A stretch of DNA of 15,412 nt from the NCBI GenBank assembly GCA_028565715.1, contig JAOXYC010007791.1, positions 1 to 15,412 on the forward strand, written 5' to 3'. This stretch comes from Phoronis pallida (lineage: Eukaryota; Phoronida; Phoronidae). The notes under the pieces are model-generated. The model saw only the letters and a list, made by a program, of their open reading frames with translations. It searched no databases and was not told the origin of the DNA. The translations under genes and the position numbers were made by a program. Positions 8,704-15,412 of the stretch are shown in pieces. Numbering within the stretch: the first letter of the stretch is position 1; each line of letters opens with the position of its first letter.

Positions 8704-9465
8704 GTAATGTCGCTTGTGCTGGCTTAGGCCTCCTTAAGAGCCAAGTCGTCGATCGCATTCGAGACAGGGGAAACCTTCTGTGTTGACATCCATTTTGCCC
8801 TTGCACTTGGGGAAGTGGTTTGCGATGGACTTGCACTTGAAGTTACAAGTGGTGCATCTGATGGGATGCTGCGTGCCATCCCTCTGATGTTTAGCTGTCA
8901 GATGCTTGCCCAGTTGAGTTGGATTGATAAAAGTCTCCAAACACTCGGGCAATTGTAACTTATTGAGGGGTATATAAGGATACCTTCCTCGACTACCTGA
9001 GTTACATTGTTGTTTTCGGCTGGAATTTCCACTGTGACAGGCTCCGCGTGCTCCTCCACCACAAGACTACTATTGACATCGGTTAACACATTCTTGACCA
9101 CATGAGAGTCCACTGGTGATGATTGTGTTGATTGATCTTGACATGCGGTAGGCACCTTAAACCCTTTTTGCAGTCTGAGGCACCCAGCACAGACTACAAT
9201 GCATGGCCCTGTCAAAATGTGAGTAGTCACGGACTGAACAGCCAAAGACTGAAGACAACCCACTAACCACCTGCCTACGTGCACTTGCAATGCGTGGCAC
9301 TACGCTGCTAAGGGTTCCTCGGGCTGAATGGAGGTTTTCAGCCATACTGGGTCGGTTAACGGGTATCACGCCCAGGTCACATTCAATGACCTCCCCATCC
9401 ATTTGTGGGTGAAAGCTTGACTGCCATATGAACTTATATGCATTATGAACTTTACATGCATACAT
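8704..9465 (-). pseudogene. R2 protein N-terminus with three zinc fingers
   Basis: Two overlapping minus-strand frames (9465-9157 and 9290-8898) form the poorly conserved leader. Finger 1 (8952-8887) is CCHH: its first Cys-Pro lies in the 9290-8898 frame (YNCP) and the rest in the next frame (ECLETFINPTQLGKHLTAKH). A single-base loss near 8947 therefore splits the finger between its first two cysteines. Finger 2 (8856-8803) is CTTCNFKCKSIANHFPKC, a CCHC finger. Finger 3 starts CLECDRRLGS, meets a TAA at 8736-8734, and resumes as GGLSQHKRHY with its two histidines by 8704. In R2 proteins these fingers and the Myb segment bind DNA around the target. Confidence 0.8.
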
Positions 9466-9487
9466 TGATTTGTACAGACCGGGTTTA

Positions 9488-9509
9488 ACGTCTGCTCGCG
9501 CTCAGACGT
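9488..9509. repeat. 7-bp hairpin at the 5' end of the R2 relic
   Basis: ACGTCTG (9488-9494) and CAGACGT (9503-9509) pair perfectly around an 8-base GC-rich loop. It lies just upstream, in minus-strand reading, of the first R2 coding frame. R2 5' ends commonly fold into HDV-like self-cleaving ribozymes; this could be one of its helices, but the full double pseudoknot was not demonstrated. Confidence 0.45.
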
Positions 9510-9547
9510 GTCCTACTTTAGTATTTTCCCGCGTTTGAGGTCGGGTG

Positions 9548-9569
9548 GCTGACGTTATAGCTGACGTTA
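9548..9569. repeat. GCTGACGTTA direct repeat
   Basis: GCTGACGTTA occurs at 9548-9557 and 9560-9569, a 12-bp period. It sits at the change from GC-rich R2 sequence to AT-rich flank and may lie at the 5' junction of the element. Confidence 0.4.
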
Positions 9570-10243
9570 AGATTCTTACGGATGATGAATTTGAGTCAAA
9601 TAAATAAAACGAAATAAACTGTTTCAACACAGTTATATGCCCGCAGTCCTCAGTCAAACACTATATCGGCACCTTTGTTCCATGGCATCAACGTGAGGGT
9701 AGTGAGCCTCATGAGCCACGCACTGTTGTTAGATGGCTTTGGCATCCTACACGATACACTTTAGCCCGCTCTTCAAAATATGCTTTAAGAAAGACTGGTA
9801 CACTTAACATGAACCTTCTCAGTCATCGTGAGTTGTCTTGCAGCTTCACATTCCCAAATAGTAGGATAAAAAAACATCCAAATTCAATTTTTTTTAAAAA
9901 TTCAAATTAATTATCAGGGTTTCACCTGGGTGTTTAGGAAAAACAATGTCGGTGGTTGTCCATGTACTTAATTTCAGGCTGACAATATATTCTGACTTGG
10001 AAGAAGTAAATTTATTTTTTTCTGTCCAATGTGAAGAATTAATTTGTAACCAGAAATGCAACACGATATACCTTTGTCAGAATTTACACTATTCTTCATT
10101 TTTGAAGCAAACAGTTTAAATAACTTTGAAAAAATCCTGTAGCTTGCAAATAACAGGACGTAAAACATCTGCAAGGGTACAAAGCCTGAAATAAAAGCAA
10201 TAATTATACAAAGTAGCATTTCATTTAATTTCATTTCAACTAT
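9570..10243. other. no supported gene; one hydrophobic open frame
   Basis: The only notable item is a minus-strand frame from 10435 to 9974, interrupted by a single stop near 10243. Its second half contains a strongly hydrophobic stretch (LLCIIIAFISGFVPLQMFYV) resembling a membrane segment, followed by basic residues. Similar hydrophobic frames arise by chance in T-rich DNA, and no family was recognised. AT-rich runs near 9890-9915 have no evident role. Confidence 0.3.
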
Positions 10244-10749
10244 TTAAGGCAACACATATTTTTTCAGTGGTCTGAACAAATTGGCCATTCCAAGGATTTT
10301 GAACGCCTTTACTTCTGCCCTATCTGTCGTTCCTATTTGTTTGGACAGACTACATTTTTCTTTCCAGTAAGGAGTTTGGTGTTTTTGCTTGAGTGAGACC
10401 CATCCACCTTGATGATTTACACAACTTGGATTCACATCTTATAGACACTTTGATTCATTATGTCAAACCAACCTCGTCTTTGCTACAAAGTTATGGGTAT
10501 TTTTCCTTCATGACCATTGCATTTGAGACGTAATCCTCCGATCTGAGAATGTTAAATGCACTCTTGTCTGGATCTCGTTTTTGTCCCTCTTTGTTGGTTG
10601 GAGCCTGGCCTGGTTCTGTAGCCACTGCACGTGTTTCTGTAGTGATACTTACAATACTGTTCACCGACGATTTTTTTAGTGGCAGCTTGTATATGGACAC
10701 AAGTTTCTTGTTTCTTCGCATGTTTGCCAGTAACATTAGTGCAGCCTGG
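10244..10749 (-). other. possible C-terminal tail of the Gypsy polyprotein
   Basis: Downstream of the integrase core, overlapping minus-strand frames (10775-10491 and 10755-10552) show HQAALMLLANMRRNKK and, later, VSLKQKHQTPYWKEKC at about 10400. Gypsy integrases usually continue with a TPH--TG--PA-LM-R block and a G-D-V-L-K-Q segment at these places, and a loose correspondence can be seen. It is too diverged for me to claim, and the frames have several stops. Confidence 0.25.
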
Positions 10750-11416
10750 TGCCATGCAAAAAGGCCTTTTCCCAATTTACTATGAACTGACCTAGGGTCA
10801 GTAATAAGCAGGATGAAGCAATTTCTTGATGGGGCGCATAAAACGTTCTGTGAGTCCCAATGGCTTCAGGCCGAAAGGGTGTGATTTAACGATGGTGAAA
10901 ACCTTGGGAGATTGCAAATTTCTTGTATTTGCTTCTGTTACAAGGGGAACCATTGTCCTTTTGACAATTTGGAATTCGAAACATGGCAAATGTTTTGTCC
11001 ATAACCGGTGAACTTATAACCTATACAATCGGATACCTTGATAGTTCATCTATCATGACAAGGGCATACCAGTCCCCAACTTGTGCAAAGTTCTTGTTAT
11101 AACCTTTTACCATGGCGTAGAAGGTGCTTTAGTCATTTGCAAGGCTCACGGGTGTTGTTGTTTGACACACAACAACTTTTGACCAAAGACTCACACAACT
11201 TATCCATGCCTTTAAACCACACTTTGTCACGCAAAAGCGATATAGTTTTCACAAGTCCTTGATGTCACTTTCATGCTCGAGCCAAATTCACAACTTGATT
11301 CTCAAGCGACTCAGGGATAACAATGCGATATGTTACACAATACTTCCATTGATACAGGTCAACTCATCCTTCATAGCCGCATAACTTTTCAATTTTTTAG
11401 CAATGTCAATGTTTTC
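10750..11416 (-). pseudogene. Ty3/Gypsy retrotransposon integrase relic
   Basis: On the minus strand a short lead (11416-11333) has KDELTCINGSI, typical of the segment between RNase H and integrase. The zinc-binding part (11264-11166) reads HQGLVKTISLLRDKVWFKG, then MDKLCESLVKSCCV, giving the His and Cys pair of the H2C2 site. The core follows with DWYALVMIDELSRYPIV (first Asp at 11050-11048), KDNGSP (second Asp at 10957-10955) and TERFMRPIKK (Glu near 10848). Second Asp to Glu keeps the usual ~35 spacing, but the two Asp are only about 30 residues apart instead of the usual 55-60, so an internal deletion is likely. Stops and frameshifts abolish function. LTRs, protease and RT were not found. 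Integrase would join element DNA to the chromosome. Confidence 0.8.
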
Positions 11417-11694
11417 ACAGGGCTAACGTATGTTACAAACATTTCTCAAACATTATTTCTGGCCAATACGTCTTCGTGACAAGCCGAATCTTAAGAAAAA
11501 CACTTTGATATTTTAAAAACGTATCACCGAAATACAACTTACGTGACATACAGTACAAATTTCAGGTGCACAACATTGCTATGAACCATTTGGATCGTGC
11601 GCGCGCGAGCAAAAAACATTTGGGCAACTTGAAAACCGATTTCTTTGTTGACAAGTCGAGACTCAAGAGTCACATCTTACTAGACCAAACTCAA

Positions 11695-12022
11695 TTACTT
11701 GTTTGCATCATATTTTCCAATGTCAACTGCGGGTAGCTTGAACATTCTCACAGACTTGGCGGTATGACAAGGATCCCCGATTTTAGTGATTGTGTCCGTT
11801 TCAGCTATCCACATAACGTCTCTAGTAGTGCATGGGCCAATCAGGTACAGTTGTTTTTTTTCTCCATGAACGAAACCTCCATTGTGCTGTGTCACTGTTG
11901 TCCATATTTAGGACGTTTCTAACGTAACAATTGGCCTTCATGCATAGCAGCAACGAATCCTTCCCCTTGTAATTACTTCTCAGAAACATCTTGGGAACTG
12001 ACTGAAATGGCCACGGAGCCAA
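11695..12022 (-). pseudogene. unidentified coding-like frames
   Basis: Two overlapping minus-strand frames of 66 codons (12022-11822 and 11895-11695) look protein-like. The second reads EKKQLYLIGPCTTRDVMWIA, then ETDTITKIGDPCHTAKSVRM and FKLPAVDIGKYDANK, with balanced composition. A DVMWIAETDTITKIG block loosely recalls a beta-propeller (NHL-type) blade, in which a VWVAD-like strand is followed by a turn, but a single blade is not enough for a call. It may belong to the same decayed element as the Gypsy integrase downstream or be a separate relic. Confidence 0.25.
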
Positions 12023-12152
12023 CAGTATTTTTCTTAGGTTTTCTTTATAGTTTTACATGTCCAAACATACAAATATTGTCGAGTCAACAGATATGTCTTA
12101 AGCTTCTGCATTACCGAGGTTTAATGGTGTGCTTCCATCTGATCAAGAGGTC

Positions 12153-12220
12153 TTGTTGTTTGTAACCATAAAAATGTTTATTAATTGTTGTTTGTATGTT
12201 ACAATGAAAATGTTTATTAA
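12153..12220. repeat. tandem duplication of a ~34-bp unit
   Basis: TTGTTGTTTGTA followed by a variable few bases and then AAAATGTTTATTAA occurs at 12153-12184 and again, directly abutting, at 12185-12220. The second copy is 4 bases longer. It looks like a recent local duplication. Confidence 0.75.
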
Positions 12221-13226
12221 TACTGACAGCAGTGAATTCAGGCACTACTACTGTATGCAGTGCTTATGACCTGCATATAGATAGAGTGTTGACTTCTGAA
12301 AAGACGCATATTTAGCCTTATTCATGACCATGAATGTGATAAAAACAAATAACAGTGAAACTTGCGCATGCATTTTAAAAACTACATGTACCATACCTGT
12401 AGTATATTCCAATAGTTTTTGTTTCACAAATTTATTTAATTGACAGTTCCACATGCATGACTTTTTCGAGCCTAATAGTTAAATTTTTATCTTTAAAAGT
12501 TTAGTCCTTTATACCACGAATTTTATTGCTTCATCAGTGTGTTTTAGGCCTACAATTTTTAAACTAAAAGTGCATACAAGTACAACGATGTTCATGCACT
12601 GAAAGTTGTTTTGTTAATGTTATGATCATGTATCTGATAATTATTTTGTTTCATTTCTGTTATTTCAAAGATCCAGTAGAGTGCATGTATCATCATATGA
12701 ATAAAACCAGCAAGAATAATGTTTTTATTTAGGTGGGTTTTGTCAGATACAGTACTTGGTGTCCCAAGCCTCAAACAAGAATGTTGTTTAATTTAAATGT
12801 GCATAAAATGATTTGCATTTTTTAATGAATGTGGTTTTTGTTGCAGCTTTTTGAATGAATTACCTTCCATTAATGTGTGAAGGTTTGATTTAAAACTGAG
12901 CCAGTTGCATTCTGCAATACTGTCTCTAAATTGAGCACATTACTTTATACACATTATAACAAGGTGACCTCGAATAATGAAGTTGATGAATTCTCATATG
13001 CTATTCAAAATTGTTGTTTCGTTTTCTTCAGTAATTCAATTCAGTTTAATTATTAACCTTTCAATATTTTGGGGGGGGTTAATTTATAAAAACCACAAAA
13101 TGCATGTACATGACTATATAGTCCAAACATTCTTGATCTTCATATTCATAGGTAACGTAGTTGAAAAGCCATGCAGTATTAGTCTGTTGATGTCGGTCCA
13201 ACGAAAAATGTCTCATAAATGATACC
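12221..13226. other. AT-rich non-coding stretch, nothing recognised
   Basis: Short frames of 60-80 codons on both strands have low-complexity, hydrophobic translations. A G8 run sits near 13071-13078. No RNA gene or transposon end was seen before the TTAA at 13227. Confidence 0.5.
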
Positions 13227-13230
13227 TTAA

Positions 13231-13243
13231 CTCTTTCACCACC
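13231..13243 (+). repeat. left terminal inverted repeat
   Basis: CTCTTTCACCACC immediately inside TTAA; identical to the reverse complement of 13977-13989. The match stops exactly at 13 bases. Confidence 0.85.
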
Positions 13244-13246
13244 GCT

Positions 13247-13304
13247 GACCGCTACAGCGGTCTTGGAAAACGTGTGTCCAGCCCACCATGAACCGCTACA
13301 GCGG
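13247..13304. repeat. left subterminal palindrome pair
   Basis: GACCGCTACAGCGGTC (13247-13262) is a palindrome with 7-bp arms and a 2-base centre. Its core CCGCTACAGCGG recurs exactly at 13293-13304, 44 bp further in. Repeated palindromes next to a TIR are plausible transposase-binding sites. Confidence 0.75.
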
Positions 13305-13522
13305 GACTGCAACTAGCTCAGACAAGCCTGTACAAGTGTGCCTGGAAATTCTATTTCAGAGAAATGACGTCACCCAAGAGGTGTGTCAATATTGACCAAT
13401 CAAATGATCGTTTATTAATGAATCATAAGCAAGTGTTTTTAATTGGGTTAGAATAGACTGAAGCATCTAACAAAGGCATTTACCAAGGTGGCGAGTGAAA
13501 TTTCGATCGGGGAAACTCAAAT

Positions 13523-13585
13523 ATGGCGGACATTATTTTTGAAGGTCACGATGTGTTCTATCAAAGATTTAGTGAATATTTGTAA
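13523..13585 (+). pseudogene. 20-codon open frame inside the piggyBac-type element
   Basis: An ATG in a fair animal start context (AATATGGCG) opens a 20-codon frame beginning MADIIFEGHDVFYQRF and ending at TAA 13583-13585. It could be the surviving first codons of a lost transposase, because internal deletion derivatives often keep their ends. No piggyBac domain lies in this short piece, so it may be chance. Another phase (13488-13673) is open for 61 codons but has no motif. Confidence 0.2.
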
Positions 13586-13930
13586 AGATTTTGAGTTGAG
13601 AATTGAGTACAAGTTCACAATAACAATAAGGTTAGTTGTTTTCATGAAACTTTTGGATGATAGCATAAAATAAGCGGATGATGAAAGGTTTTAGTGACCG
13701 GAAAAAAAAAAATCTGCCGGGATTTTCAGAAGTAGGTCAAATAGTCACCCGCTGTTTTTAAACACGTCTGACTCGCTCTAACGTAGTTGTTTGGCAACAA
13801 TATTTATTAACATTAAAGTAAAATGATTCCCCGTCATTTTGATGTATTTTTCATAGAAAACGATCAAGAAAAAATATTCCACGGCATTTTAAAAGTACGC
13901 GGTGAAACTCGTGGCATTGCCGACAGTATA

Positions 13931-13978
13931 CGCGAAGTTACTTGGGGTTCAGGGAATATAAACGCGAAAGCTACTTGG
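13931..13978. repeat. right subterminal direct repeats
   Basis: CGCGAAGTTACTTGG (13931-13945) and CGCGAAAGCTACTTGG (13963-13978) repeat at a 32-bp interval. They are unlike the left-end palindromes; the second runs into the right TIR. Confidence 0.65.
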
Positions 13979-13989
13979 TGGTGAAAGAG
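13977..13989 (-). repeat. right terminal inverted repeat
   Basis: GGTGGTGAAAGAG immediately before TTAA; perfect partner of 13231-13243. Confidence 0.85.
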
Positions 13990-14103
13990 TTAAAATGTCC
14001 ATTATAAACTTGACTATGAACTTCGAAGGTCTTATATTGTTAGTGTCTGTAGCTTATAGAAAGCCCTGCAACTAGATCTAGAACAATTAACCCTCCAAGA
14101 ATG

Positions 14104-14151
14104 CCAGGTAAACACACCCAAAGTACCTGGTACACAGAAAAAAGTACCAGG
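14104..14151. repeat. nested CCAGG/CCTGG hairpins
   Basis: CCTGGTAC (14126-14133) and GTACCAGG (14144-14151) pair perfectly around a 10-base loop. A second stem, CCAGGT (14104-14109) with ACCTGG (14125-14130), overlaps the first arm, so the two hairpins are mutually exclusive. Confidence 0.6.
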
Positions 14152-14162
14152 CCTTCTGACAA

Positions 14163-14301
14163 TCCAGTACTGGTCTGTTCGTGTGCCTCTTTTTTTTGTA
14201 AGCCTACCCGGTATCTTAGGTGTGCATGGTGAACCCAGTATTTGGAAATGTGTGCCTAGTTTTTAGGTCTTTTACCCTGGTTTGATTCTTGTGTGCCAGG
14301 T
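14163..14301. repeat. four degenerate ~27-bp units ending in GTGTGCC
   Basis: Units start at about 14163, 14206, 14233 and 14274. Each begins with an ACCC-GT or TCCAGTA-like block and ends with GTGTGC followed by C or A and then TC, TGG, TAG or CAGG. The last unit has CCTGG and CCAGG at its two ends and can fold on itself. Spacing is irregular. They follow the hairpins at 14104-14151, whose CCTGG motif they share. Confidence 0.45.
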
Positions 14302-14519
14302 TGTGTGGTCGGTGTGACCGGGTGTTACCATATGGGCTGAAAAGTAACCTCGCTGAACAAGCGAAACCTCAACACGAATAAATCCTACTTAATAAAGTGG
14401 TAAGTTTTGATATTGGTTTGAACTGGTCAACATGACCAAGTAAGACCTTCTGTAAAAACGTTAGTGTACCTTCCAAACTGAAAGAGTACATCATATTAAA
14501 TAAAAAAATAGGTTGAAAG

Positions 14520-14555
14520 TAAGAGGCCTACTGCCTCTTAGAGAGTCTGTCTCTC
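14520..14555. repeat. two adjacent small hairpins
   Basis: TAAGAGGC (14520-14527) pairs perfectly with GCCTCTTA (14533-14540). GAGAG (14541-14545) then pairs with CTCTC (14551-14555). Both loops are 5 bases. No terminator or RNA gene context was found. Confidence 0.45.
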
Positions 14556-14849
14556 CAACTACCCTGTTTTCTAAATATACAGAGAATTTCCCCCCTAGTT
14601 CCCCACCATACACGATTTATGGTGTCGCTACATTTGAGCTAGGAACCAGCATCTAGATTTGAGATACGGTACCTACACGTATTAAAAAGGCCTACATCCT
14701 CCAATATCTGGTCTGGAATTGAGAGAAGCCCAGCACATCAAGTGGCATCTGTAAATGTTGAATTAAAAGATTATTGTGAGTTCTTAAACAGTATCAAATT
14801 GTGGAATCCTTTGACAATAAGACAAGTGAAGTTTCAAATTTCTTCTTTT

Positions 14850-15340
14850 TTCAGGTGCTTAGGTGCGGGTATTTCTTTAGAATTTACACAATAACCCAAA
14901 TTTTGTCACTTCTCTGAATGGCTTCCAAGAGTCATGACTGTCGTGAATAATGTGGGTATACAACAGAAGAGGTCTGATGATCATGATCGTCTATACAATC
15001 AAAACAATCTTCTGATCAGTCTCAGAATCTTGTTTGCTTTTTTGTTGACATGTGTCCTTCTATGTGCTGGACGAAGTTGAGATGCGTATCCACATCCACT
15101 TCCAAGTCTTTTCTTTCTGAAATATCATGGGTTCAGATTCTTCCTATATTTCTGCTTCTTGTTTGTCCTTAAGAAGTGAATTGTCTTGCATTTGTTGACA
15201 TTGAACTGAAGTTGCCATGTAAATGCCCATTCTACCAGTTGGACAGAATCGTAGACTATATCACAATTTCAGTTCCAGATAGTTGAAATAAACATTTGCA
15301 TTATCTGCAAACAAGGAAACATATATATGAACAACTTCCC
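14850..15340 (-). pseudogene. LINE reverse transcriptase relic (Jockey/CR1-like)
   Basis: Read on the minus strand, HIYVSLFADNANVYF contains the RT catalytic box at 15311-15300. It is followed after frameshifts by LVEWAFTWQLQFNVNKCKTI (W codon at 15217-15215), DLEVDVDTHLNFVQHI (from 15108), KANKILRLIRRLF (15040 down) and IIRPLLLYTH (about 14985-14955). This is the order of the RT palm-to-thumb region of Jockey, CR1 and related LINEs (FADD, W---WQL-FN--KC, DLGV-VD--L-F--H, KAN--L-LI-R, RP-LEY). The catalytic box reads FADN, so the second aspartate has become asparagine. The upstream RT and endonuclease are missing; the relic is cut near 15345 by a different repeat. Confidence 0.75.
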
Positions 15341-15352
15341 AAATAACAATAG

Positions 15353-15389
15353 CCGATTCCGACCGATTCGGACCGACGTGGAACCGATC
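15353..15389. repeat. 10-bp-period CCGA repeat at the window edge
   Basis: CCGATTCCGA (15353), CCGATTCGGA (15363), CCGACGTGGAA (15373) and CCGATC (15384) follow one another. It is a short degenerate tandem repeat that abuts the LINE relic and may continue in diverged form outside the window. Confidence 0.55.
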
Positions 15390-15412
15390 TTTGCAGCTAA
15401 CTTAACCAATTA

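Larger units (their letters stand above)
6045..9560 (-). mobile_element. decayed R2-clade non-LTR retrotransposon
   Basis: Read on the minus strand, the segment carries the R2 domain order: three N-terminal zinc fingers (8952-8704), a Myb-like segment (about 8611-8511), reverse transcriptase (about 7965-7190), a downstream CKYLG-like region (about 7120-7011), a CCHC knuckle (6339-6286) and a restriction-like endonuclease (6148-6080). R2 elements encode a single protein of this plan that nicks 28S rDNA and primes reverse transcription at the nick. About 3.5 kb is close to the usual R2 length of 3.5-4.5 kb. Many frameshifts and stops make it a pseudo-copy. Three fingers in the order CCHH, CCHC, CCHH fit the R2-A type. 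No 28S sequence is visible at either edge. Confidence 0.85.
13227..13993. mobile_element. short non-autonomous piggyBac-type element (TTAA, 13-bp TIRs)
   Basis: A TTAA at 13227-13230 and another at 13990-13993 flank a 759-bp segment that begins CTCTTTCACCACC (13231-13243) and ends GGTGGTGAAAGAG (13977-13989), perfect reverse complements of 13 bp. TTAA target duplication and short terminal inverted repeats define the piggyBac superfamily, whose founding element also has 13-bp TIRs. The ends carry different subterminal repeats: paired palindromes on the left and a 15-16-bp direct pair on the right, the asymmetry seen in piggyBac ends. No transposase frame is present, so it would depend on a transposase made elsewhere. 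Perfect TIRs and intact TTAAs suggest fairly recent activity compared with the decayed retroelements around it. Confidence 0.85.

Noticed and set aside
8725-8745. CTTAAGG at the R2 finger 3 stop as a remnant of the 28S R2 target site
   Set aside because: It lies inside the R2 coding region between parts of a zinc finger, and the surrounding rDNA sequence is absent.
10549-10785. 78-codon plus-strand frame with a hydrophobic start
   Set aside because: It lies antisense to the Gypsy polyprotein relic and has no motif of its own.
11598-11610. CG-rich run (GCGCGCGCGAG) as a CpG island or Z-DNA signal
   Set aside because: It is only about ten bases long in AT-rich surroundings.
1-15412. tRNA, rRNA or CRISPR-like arrays
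   Set aside because: Neither strand showed a tRNA B-box with matching arms, rRNA-like blocks or regularly spaced identical repeats; the short repeats seen are two-copy or degenerate.

Overview
This window looks like an intergenic or intronic stretch of an invertebrate animal genome. Most of it is AT-rich, with no operons, no bacterial ribosome-binding pattern and no intact long gene. Every recognisable protein fragment is a decayed mobile-element protein. The mix (an R2-clade retrotransposon with three N-terminal zinc fingers, a Ty3/Gypsy integrase, a LINE reverse transcriptase and a TTAA-flanked piggyBac-type short element) points to a metazoan, most plausibly a marine invertebrate. The phylum cannot be fixed from this sequence.

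Layout. 1-1426 holds nothing convincing beyond a splice-donor match and a hairpin. 1427-1501 (minus) has an LTR-like TATA/AATAAA pair. 1622-2490 (minus) holds a relic of a repetitive protein family: a 100-codon exon-like frame without an ATG, a frameshifted continuation, and two diverged copies of a ~95-bp segment about 750 bp apart. 2781-3119 (minus) is an unidentified open frame. 5067-5726 (minus) is a decayed coding relic containing a 220-bp tandem duplication whose two copies share one reading frame, followed at 4766-4951 by a coiled-coil segment.

6045-9560 (minus) is the main feature: a nearly full-length but multiply frameshifted R2-clade non-LTR retrotransposon. It has zinc fingers (CCHH, CCHC, CCHH), a Myb-like segment, reverse transcriptase, a CCHC knuckle and a restriction-like endonuclease. 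It is more GC-rich than its surroundings. No 28S rDNA flank is visible, and the catalytic YADD box reads YAND.

10750-11416 (minus) is a Ty3/Gypsy integrase fragment with a zinc-binding part and a D,D-35-E core that has lost part of the D-D spacing. 11695-12022 (minus) has unidentified coding-like frames. 12153-12220 is a short tandem duplication. 13227-13993 is a well-delimited short piggyBac-type element: TTAA duplications, perfect 13-bp terminal inverted repeats and different paired subterminal repeats at each end. 14104-14301 is a cluster of CCTGG/CCAGG hairpins and degenerate ~27-bp units. 14850-15340 (minus) is a LINE reverse-transcriptase relic with FADN in place of FADD. The window ends in a 10-bp-period CCGA repeat.

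No working gene system can be supported. The window is a transposon graveyard in which all recognisable protein relics lie on the minus strand. The items most worth following up are the R2-clade element outside rDNA, the piggyBac-type short element, and the two unnamed coding relics near 2.1-2.4 kb and 5.1-5.7 kb.
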